From Pseudomonadota bacterium (GTDB taxonomy: Bacteria; Pseudomonadota; Alphaproteobacteria; Micavibrionales; UBA2020), in the NCBI GenBank assembly GCA_023444705.1, contig JAEXMB010000087.1, positions 1-11,558 of the forward strand: DNA of 11,558 nucleotides, given 5' to 3'. The notes under the pieces are model-generated. The model saw only the letters and a program-made list of their open reading frames with translations, did no database searches and was not told the origin of the DNA. A program made the translations under genes and the position numbers. Shown here piece by piece: positions 6,648-11,558 of this stretch; positions within the stretch are counted from its first letter, which is position 1; every line of letters begins with the position of its first letter.

Positions 6648-8114
6648 CGCCAGCGTGCTGGCCTTGCCCGTTGCAAGGTCGACCTTGACGATCGCATGGT
6701 GCCCCGTGTCGGCAATATAGGCCGTATCGCCCGCCAACGTCACATCGCCGGGTTCGCTCAGCTCCGCCCCTGTCAGCTTCAGCGTCGACAACACCGCCGA
6801 TGAGGTGTCATAGACGCGCAATGCATTGTTATAGGTATCAGCCACATAGACCTTGCCGTTGGCGGCAAAAACACCTTGAGGGTGTTGCAGCGACGCGGTG
6901 GGATATGTGCCGTCCAGACGCCCGAAATCAAACAGCCCCGTGCCGATCAGCGTTTTGACCTTGCCATCAGACAATGTGCGCAGGGATGAGCTTTCCGCAT
7001 CGACGAAATAGAGTTTGTCCCCGTCGAGCGACAGTGCGCTTGGCTGGGCCAGTGCGGCGCCCTCGGCATCGTCGTCCTTGATATCCTCGCGCCCGCTGCC
7101 GGCCAGCAACGAGAACGTGCCGCCGGCAAGGTCATAGCGCCACAGCTGATGGGTTCCGGCATTGGCAATGGCTAGCGCTTTGCCACCTTCGATCAGCTCC
7201 ACATCCCACGGCGAGGCGAGTGCGCTGTCCTTGCCGGCACCATCGGGGCTGCGATCGAACCCGCGCGTACCGTTGCCGGCAATCGTCGTCACAGTGCCCT
7301 GTGCGTCAATCTTGCGGATCGCATGGTTGCCGGTATCTGCGACATAAAGATCGCTGCCCACCACGGCGATACCCCGCGGCATATTGAACTGCGCTGTCTT
7401 GGCGTCGCCGTCTTTAAATCCAGCGCTGCCGCTGCCGATACGCTGGCCCACTTTGCCGCTGGCGGGGTCGATCGACACCACCTGATGGTGCGCCGTGTCG
7501 CCGACCAGCAACTGCCCTTTCGCATTCATGACCAGGTGCGACGGATAGGCCAGAACACCCGTATCGGCCTTGGCTGCGACAACGCCGTCAAGCGCGCCTG
7601 CTGCGCCATCACCGCCCGCAACCGCTTTGGCGATGTCGCCCTCAAGGTCGCTTCTGTGCCCCTCGCCCGCATAGCGCGAAATCTCTTTGCCCTGCCCGTC
7701 CAGCAGCACCAGCGTCGGCCAGGCATGGACGTTGAAGTAATCCCACACCTTGTAGTCGTTGTCGTTCATCACGGGGTGGTGGATGCCAAAACGCTCCGCC
7801 GCCTTTTTGATGCGATCGCTCAAGCCCTCGCCCGTGTACTTGGCCGAATGCACGCCAACCACCAGCACCTGGGGGAATTTCTTTTCAAGGTAGTCGAGAT
7901 CGGGGATCACCTGCATGCAGTTGATGCAGCCATAGGTCCAGAAATCGAGCAGCACCAGCCGTCCCTTGAAATCCGCCGCCGTCAGCGGGCGCGCCGTGTT
8001 GACCCAGCCCCCCGTCCCGCCCGTGGCCAGCACGGCATGGGTATCGGCGGCATGGGCGGGCGCAAGCGGCGTCCAGAGCAGGGAAATACAGAAAATCAGG
8101 GCCAGAAAACGCAT
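6636..8114 (-). CDS. Secreted thioredoxin-like protein with NHL-repeat beta-propeller (NHLRC2-like)
   Basis: A 492-residue protein with a signal peptide (residues 1-22, ending APAHA before Ala-Asp), so exported to the periplasm. Residues 40-165 form a thioredoxin/TlpA-like fold with active site C63-I-N-C66 in the WTYGCINCMQ context and the cis-proline P133 in AWPT. From about residue 185 to the end come six NHL-type repeats, each opening with a proline motif (YPSHL at 190, MPRGIAV at 245, then SPWDV, QPSAL, HPQGV, EPGDV) and containing VADTGNHAIRK-like strands. That makes a six-bladed propeller. The order and the CINC site resemble human NHLRC2, whose function is not fully known; thiol-disulfide exchange on a partner bound by the propeller is inference. 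AAGGAG lies upstream of the ATG at 8114. It is convergent with cobT, overlapping by 12 bases, and divergent from hisS. Confidence 0.88.
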   Translation of the reverse strand: MRFLALIFCISLLWTPLAPAHAADTHAVLATGGTGGWVNTARPLTAADFKGRLVLLDFWTYGCINCMQVIPDLDYLEKKFPQVLVVGVHSAKYTGEGLSDRIKKAAERFGIHHPVMNDNDYKVWDYFNVHAWPTLVLLDGQGKEISRYAGEGHRSDLEGDIAKAVAGGDGAAGALDGVVAAKADTGVLAYPSHLVMNAKGQLLVGDTAHHQVVSIDPASGKVGQRIGSGSAGFKDGDAKTAQFNMPRGIAVVGSDLYVADTGNHAIRKIDAQGTVTTIAGNGTRGFDRSPDGAGKDSALASPWDVELIEGGKALAIANAGTHQLWRYDLAGGTFSLLAGSGREDIKDDDAEGAALAQPSALSLDGDKLYFVDAESSSLRTLSDGKVKTLIGTGLFDFGRLDGTYPTASLQHPQGVFAANGKVYVADTYNNALRVYDTSSAVLSTLKLTGAELSEPGDVTLAGDTAYIADTGHHAIVKVDLATGKASTLALVP

Positions 8115-8157
8115 AAAACACTCCTTTTGGCCTTATCCGCGCCGCCTACGGCACAGG

Positions 8158-8186
8158 GTTACAAAGAAAACGGCTTGGTGTAGAAT
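8158..8186 (+). promoter_or_regulatory. Candidate hisS promoter
   Basis: GTTACA at 8158-8163 (four of six to TTGACA) and TAGAAT at 8181-8186 (five of six to TATAAT) are separated by 17 bases. Transcription would start near 8193 and leave a leader of about 30 bases with AGGA at 8211-8214 before the hisS ATG. This 109-base divergent gap shows no good promoter for the minus-strand thioredoxin-NHL gene. Confidence 0.4.
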
Positions 8187-8223
8187 ATGGGCCGATACCA
8201 CGATTTTCACAGGATACACCACC

Positions 8224-9582
8224 ATGTCAGAGCGCGTCTACAAACCCAAAGCCATCAGCGGCTTTCCCGAATGGCTGCCCGAATACCGCGCGGTGGAGTT
8301 GGAGTGGCTGGATAAAATCCGCCGCGTCTTTGAAAGCTACGGCTTCTGCAACATCGAAACCCCGATTGTCGAGGAACTTGACGCCCTTTCCGCCAAGGGC
8401 GGGGAGACCGAAAAGGAAATCTACGTCATCAGCCGCCTGCACGCCGACGAAAACGAAAAGAGCGAGGCGCGCCTTGCCCTGCATTTTGACCTGACCGTGC
8501 CGATGGCGCGCTATGTGGCGCAGCATTTCAACAATCTGGTCTTTCCGTTCAAACGCTACCAGCTGCAAAAATCCTATCGTGGCGAGCGCCCGCAAAAAGG
8601 CAGGTATCGCGAATTCTACCAATGCGATATCGACATCGTGAACATCGACGCCCTGCCCCTGCAATGCGACGCCGACGTGGCGGCGGCATTGCTGTCGGCC
8701 TATCAGGCGCTCGACATTCCGCCGGTTGAAATGCAGCTTAACAACCGCAAGCTGATTTTGGGCTTCCTTGCCGGGCTTGGAATTACCGACAGCGCGCTTG
8801 TCACCCGCACGCTCGACAAGCTTGATAAAATCGGCGCCGACGGCGTGCGTAAAATTTTGACCGAAGGCGGCCTTGACGCCAAAGCCATCGATGCCTGCCT
8901 GTCGCTGGTATCCATCAGCACGGCGGATTCATCGTTTGCCGCGCAAGTGCGCGCGCTTGGCGTCAGCCATCCCGATCTTGATACGGGTATCGAAGAACTG
9001 TCATTCGTCATCGACCAGCTTGCACCCCAGTTCGGCGACAAGGTGGCGGTTAACCTCGGCATCATCCGCGGGCTTGATTATTATACCGGAACGGTGCTTG
9101 AAGTGCGCTTCAAGGATCAAAAGCAATTCGGCGCCGCGTCCATCGGCGGCGGCGGCCGTTACGAAGACCTCGCGGGATCGTTCATCAACCAGAAACTGCC
9201 CGGTGTGGGCGCCTCGCTTGGCCTGACGCGCCTGTTCGGCCTGTTGCTTGACAAGGGCCTTATCAAGGCCGGAAAGCGCAGCCCGACCGACATCCTTGTC
9301 GTCCTGCCCGAGGAATCCCGTCGCGCTGTCGCCGCCGCAACCGCGCACCAGCTGCGCCAGCGTGGCTTCAACGTCGAGCTGTACCACCGCGATGCCAAGG
9401 TGAAAAACCAGCTGGCCTATGCCGAGAAAAAAGGCGTGTCCTATGTCTGGTTCCCGCCCTTCAAGGACGGTCAGCCGCACGAGGTCAAGAACATGCAAAC
9501 CGGCGAGCAAACCGGCGCCGATGCCGCCACATGGCAACCCGCCTGCACGAATGGGGAGAAAACCGCATGCGCCGCCTGCTGA
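8224..9582 (+). CDS. hisS: Histidyl-tRNA synthetase
   Basis: A 452-residue class II aminoacyl-tRNA synthetase that charges tRNA-His in the cytoplasm. Motif 2 appears as YRGERPQKGRYREFYQ (about 118-133), the histidine-specific signature as RGLDYYTG (282-289), and motif 3 sits around the GGGGRYEDLAG stretch and beyond. An anticodon-binding domain follows (about 355-430). The usual LRPEGT loop is replaced by LHFDLTVP (86-93), the DLT-type variant, with His in place of the common Arg. The frame is open upstream to 7966 but that part runs antisense to the thioredoxin-NHL gene. The ATG at 8224 has AGGA nine bases upstream and begins a normal HisRS N-terminus. The last ten residues (NGEKTACAAC) extend past the expected end and overlap the next gene's start. 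Annotation as HisRS rather than the paralogue HisZ rests on the full anticodon-binding domain and intact RGLDYYTG. Confidence 0.95.
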   Translation: MSERVYKPKAISGFPEWLPEYRAVELEWLDKIRRVFESYGFCNIETPIVEELDALSAKGGETEKEIYVISRLHADENEKSEARLALHFDLTVPMARYVAQHFNNLVFPFKRYQLQKSYRGERPQKGRYREFYQCDIDIVNIDALPLQCDADVAAALLSAYQALDIPPVEMQLNNRKLILGFLAGLGITDSALVTRTLDKLDKIGADGVRKILTEGGLDAKAIDACLSLVSISTADSSFAAQVRALGVSHPDLDTGIEELSFVIDQLAPQFGDKVAVNLGIIRGLDYYTGTVLEVRFKDQKQFGAASIGGGGRYEDLAGSFINQKLPGVGASLGLTRLFGLLLDKGLIKAGKRSPTDILVVLPEESRRAVAAATAHQLRQRGFNVELYHRDAKVKNQLAYAEKKGVSYVWFPPFKDGQPHEVKNMQTGEQTGADAATWQPACTNGEKTACAAC

Positions 9583-10151
9583 CCCTTGCCGCCCTGACGC
9601 TCTGCCTGATCGCGCTCGCAGCGCATGCCCAGCAGGATGAATTCGTGCGCTACGCCGCACCTGATGGCGAATACAGCATTCTGCTGCCCGAAGCGCCCAC
9701 CGTCGAAACCCTGCGCAGCGACGGCCACAAGGTCAAATACCTCGACCAGACGCCCGCCACCGGCACGCTGGGCGAAATCGCAATGTACCAGCGGGTGGAT
9801 TCAGATACCGGCGAGATGCTGAGCGTGCGCGTTACCACGCTCAAGGCCGACAAGACGTTTCTGGAAGGCCTGACCAACGAGAAAATCACCGCCGTGCTTG
9901 AAGGCGAATTTCAGGGCATCAGCCTTGATAAAAAGAAGATCAATTTCTCCAAGGGCTCGCAAACGCTCAACTGGGGCACGCTGACAGGCTACAACGTCGA
10001 CAAGGACAACCGCCTATTCTTCAACGTCGCGCATTATCTGGCGGGGTTGAACAGCATCACCGTCATCAAGATCAGCTTTAACTTCGAAAACCGTAAATTC
10101 CGCACGGATTACGAGAAAATCGCCCCGTCCATCGCCTACGTCGGCCGCTAG
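9567..10151 (+). CDS. Secreted protein of unknown function
   Basis: I do not recognise this 194-residue protein. It begins with a clear signal peptide: MRR, a hydrophobic core to about residue 18, and AHA before QQDEF, a good cleavage site. The mature part alternates short beta-type stretches (FVRYAAPDGEYSILLP near the start, GEIAMYQRVD, VIKISFNFE later) with charged loops. It has no cysteines, so it is not a lipoprotein or disulfide protein. I choose the ATG at 9567, not the in-frame ATG at 9531, because GGGGAGAA at 9553-9560 lies just upstream and the signal peptide then starts properly. The start lies 16 bases inside the end of hisS, so the two are probably co-transcribed and coupled. It ends 2 bases from the convergent sufE stop. 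The ordinary secreted-protein layout and this coupling support it as real. Confidence 0.75.
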   Translation: MRRLLTLAALTLCLIALAAHAQQDEFVRYAAPDGEYSILLPEAPTVETLRSDGHKVKYLDQTPATGTLGEIAMYQRVDSDTGEMLSVRVTTLKADKTFLEGLTNEKITAVLEGEFQGISLDKKKINFSKGSQTLNWGTLTGYNVDKDNRLFFNVAHYLAGLNSITVIKISFNFENRKFRTDYEKIAPSIAYVGR

Positions 10152-10153
10152 GC

Positions 10154-10579
10154 TCAGGCCCTGCCTGCCGCAGGATTGCCGCTGGCAAACTGCTGAACGC
10201 GCTCGACCATCGAGAAAAAGCCGTTTCTGCGGTTGGGGCTGAGGTGCTGGTCAAGGCCGAGCTTTTTAAACACCGCATCAATATCCGTCGCCAGTATTTC
10301 ACCGCGCGTGCATCCCGAAAACGCCGCGACCAGCACTGCGATCAGCCCGCGCACGATCTGCGCGTCGCTGTCGGCCAGCAGGGTCAGTCGGCCCTCGCCG
10401 TCCCAGCCCGCGACCATCCAGACCTGGCTCATGCATCCCTGCACCTTGCTGGCGGGGGTCTTGAGCGCCTCGTCCATCGGCGGCAATTGCGCGCCAAGGT
10501 CGATCAGGTAGCGGTAACGTTCCTCCCAGTCGTCAAACAAGGCAAAGTTATCCACAAGCTCGTCGATGGCAGTAGTCAT
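10154..10579 (-). CDS. sufE: SufE-family sulfur acceptor protein
   Basis: A 141-residue SufE. In Fe-S cluster assembly, SufE takes persulfide sulfur from the cysteine desulfurase SufS and passes it to the SufBCD scaffold in the cytoplasm. The catalytic cysteine is C49 in KVQGCMSQVW, the family signature. Other family features are the N-terminal DDWEERYRYLIDLG helix, LPPMDEALK, the middle RGLIAVLVAAFSG helix and LSPNRRNGF towards the end. Length is normal. The start at 10579 has AAAGG about 11 bases upstream. No other suf gene is in the window, so this is a stand-alone copy outside a suf operon. It converges on the secreted-protein gene (2-base gap) and is divergent from clpX. A CsdE-type role is also possible. 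Confidence 0.93.
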   Translation of the reverse strand: MTTAIDELVDNFALFDDWEERYRYLIDLGAQLPPMDEALKTPASKVQGCMSQVWMVAGWDGEGRLTLLADSDAQIVRGLIAVLVAAFSGCTRGEILATDIDAVFKKLGLDQHLSPNRRNGFFSMVERVQQFASGNPAAGRA

Positions 10580-10641
10580 ATTATCGCTAACCTTTTCTTA
10601 ATCGCGCACCGCGCTAAATGAAGCTATGAGGAGCAGGCCCG

Positions 10642-10755
10642 CTTGGCAAGGCTCTTGGCAAAGGGCGGCAGGCACGATACAAACACCTCCGCCCGAAAAA
10701 CGGGGGAAAGCCGCCAAAAAATGTGGCGCAAGGCAACAAGAGTTCGGTTGGCAAG
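10642..10755. repeat. Three short TTGGCAA repeats
   Basis: CTTGGCAAG at 10642-10650 is a palindrome with a one-base centre. CTTGGCAAA follows at 10654-10662, in tandem at 12-base spacing, and GTTGGCAAG lies at 10747-10755. The third copy overlaps the -35 of the candidate clpX promoter. The repeats could be binding sites for a regulator of clpX or sufE, but at nine bases they may also be coincidental. Confidence 0.4.
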
Positions 10756-10776
10756 CCTGATCGACTGTTCTATTCT
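10748..10776 (+). promoter_or_regulatory. Candidate clpX promoter
   Basis: TTGGCA at 10748-10753 (five of six to TTGACA) is followed after exactly 17 bases by TATTCT at 10771-10776 (four of six to TATAAT). Transcription would start near 10783, leaving a leader of about 36 bases with AAGGA at 10803-10807 before the clpX ATG. I do not see a clear heat-shock sigma-32 type promoter. Confidence 0.5.
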
Positions 10777-10818
10777 AAAGCTGAGGCTGTTGCCTGATAA
10801 GAAAGGAAAAAACGAGAT

Positions 10819-11558
10819 ATGAGCAAGACGGGTTCGGGGGACACTAAAAACACGCTGTACTGCTCCTTCTGCGGCAAAAGCCAGCATGAAGTGCGCAAGC
10901 TGATCGCAGGCCCCAACGTATTCATCTGCAATGAATGCGTCGAGCTGTGCATGGACATCATCCAGGAAGAGGATAAAACCCAGCTGGTCAAAACCGGCAA
11001 GGGCATCCCCACCCCGCGCGAAATCAGCAAGGTTCTGGACGACTACGTTATCGGTCAGGAACGCGCCAAGCGCGTCTTGTCGGTTGCCGTTCACAACCAC
11101 TACAAGCGTATCGACGAAGGCCTGAGCAAAGGCAGCGACATCGAACTCGCCAAATCGAACATCCTGCTGATCGGCCCCACCGGTTCGGGTAAAACCCACC
11201 TGGTGCAAACGCTGGCGCGCATCCTTGATGTTCCCTTCACCATCACCGACGCCACCACCCTGACCGAAGCCGGTTACGTGGGCGAGGACGTCGAAAACAT
11301 CGTTCTGAAACTGCTGCAGAACTGTGATTACAACATCGAGCGCGCACAACGCGGCATCGTCTACATTGACGAGGTCGACAAGATCAGCCGCAAGTCGGAC
11401 AACCCTTCGATCACCCGTGACGTGTCGGGCGAAGGCGTCCAGCAAGCACTGCTCAAGCTCATGGAAGGCACGATTGCCGCCGTCCCCCCGCAAGGCGGAC
11501 GCAAGCACCCGCAGCAGGAATTCTTGCAAGTTGACACCACGAACATCCTGTTCATCTG
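10819..11558 (+). CDS. clpX: ATP-dependent protease ATP-binding subunit ClpX (partial, C-terminus beyond window)
   Basis: The first 246 codons of ClpX, cut by the window end; the full protein is usually about 420 residues. ClpX is the AAA+ unfoldase that feeds substrates to ClpP in the cytoplasm. The N-terminal zinc-binding domain shows C15, C18, C37 and C40. The AAA+ part has Walker A GPTGSGKT at 119-126, the pore loop GYVGEDVENI, Walker B IVYIDEVDKI, the RKSDNPSITRDVSGEG stretch and PPQGGRKHPQQ, all nearly invariant in ClpX. After Walker A the sequence reads HLVQTLAR where LLAQTLAR or LLAETLAR is usual. AAGGA lies 11 bases upstream of the ATG. Unlike the common order, clpP is not directly upstream; sufE is, facing away. 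Confidence 0.97.
   Translation, partial: MSKTGSGDTKNTLYCSFCGKSQHEVRKLIAGPNVFICNECVELCMDIIQEEDKTQLVKTGKGIPTPREISKVLDDYVIGQERAKRVLSVAVHNHYKRIDEGLSKGSDIELAKSNILLIGPTGSGKTHLVQTLARILDVPFTITDATTLTEAGYVGEDVENIVLKLLQNCDYNIERAQRGIVYIDEVDKISRKSDNPSITRDVSGEGVQQALLKLMEGTIAAVPPQGGRKHPQQEFLQVDTTNILFI

Larger units (their letters stand above)
10580..10818. other. Divergent intergenic region between sufE and clpX
   Basis: A 239-base gap with promoters expected in both directions. It holds three copies of TTGGCAA (10643, 10655, 10748), a candidate clpX promoter, and weak inverted repeats: GGCGGC at 10664-10669 with GCCGCC at 10710-10715, enclosing CCCG-AAAAA-CGGG at 10692-10704. A 44-codon frame from 10626 to 10760 is noted under findings but not called as a gene. 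Beside sufE, CTAA-N7-TTAA at 10587-10601 is one base from a CtrA-type box, which is weak evidence. I found no clpP here. Confidence 0.6.

Noticed and set aside
7966..8223. N-terminal extension of hisS back to 7966
   Set aside because: It lies antisense to the thioredoxin-NHL signal peptide and active-site region; the ATG at 8224 has a ribosome binding site and a normal HisRS N-terminus.
10587..10601. CtrA-type box CTAA-N7-TTAA next to sufE
   Set aside because: One mismatch to a short degenerate consensus, single copy, and placed inside the likely untranslated leader of sufE; too weak to call.
10624..11529. 301-codon minus-strand open frame opposite clpX
   Set aside because: ClpX on the plus strand is unambiguous; the antisense frame is a shadow of it.

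Overview
The window reads as chromosomal DNA of a GC-rich alphaproteobacterium. The main reason is the DnaJ-domain protein, CobS-like and CobT-like run, an arrangement I know from alphaproteobacteria. SufE next to ClpX and an RHH_4-type ribbon-helix-helix protein fit the same picture. The exact lineage cannot be read from the sequence; a Rhodospirillales or Micavibrio-like bacterium is only a guess. I see no insertion sequence, phage gene, tRNA, rRNA or CRISPR array.

Layout. Bases 1-52 are the last 16 codons of an unidentified gene. Its stop codon abuts the start of a 165-residue membrane-anchored protein with a bacterial EndoU-type nuclease domain (53-550). Running the other way are a 640-residue membrane protein of unknown function (547-2469) and, upstream of it on the same strand, a ribbon-helix-helix DNA-binding protein (2526-2903). 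A 260-base AT-rich divergent region (2904-3163) carries a palindrome and repeated half-sites laid over a candidate promoter. It opens a tight three-gene operon: a DnaJ-domain protein, the CobS-type AAA+ ATPase and the CobT-type VWA protein (3164-6647). Next, on the minus strand, comes a secreted thioredoxin plus NHL-propeller protein (6636-8114). Divergent from it are hisS (8224-9582) and a secreted protein of unknown function whose start overlaps hisS (9567-10151). Minus-strand sufE (10154-10579) is divergent from clpX (10819 to the window end, incomplete).

How the genes relate. CobS and CobT are the ATPase and VWA partners of aerobic cobaltochelatase, but no CobN or other cobalamin gene lies in the window. 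The DnaJ-domain protein is translationally coupled to CobS, so the three probably act together. HisS, SufE and ClpX are housekeeping functions (histidyl-tRNA synthesis, Fe-S cluster assembly, protein unfolding). Packing is tight: all three convergent pairs overlap or nearly touch, leaving no room for separate terminators. Regulatory sequence is concentrated in the three divergent gaps (2904-3163, 8115-8223, 10580-10818). The least explained items are the EndoU-like protein, the 640-residue membrane protein, the repeated sites at 2972-3026, and the TTGGCAA repeats between sufE and clpX.
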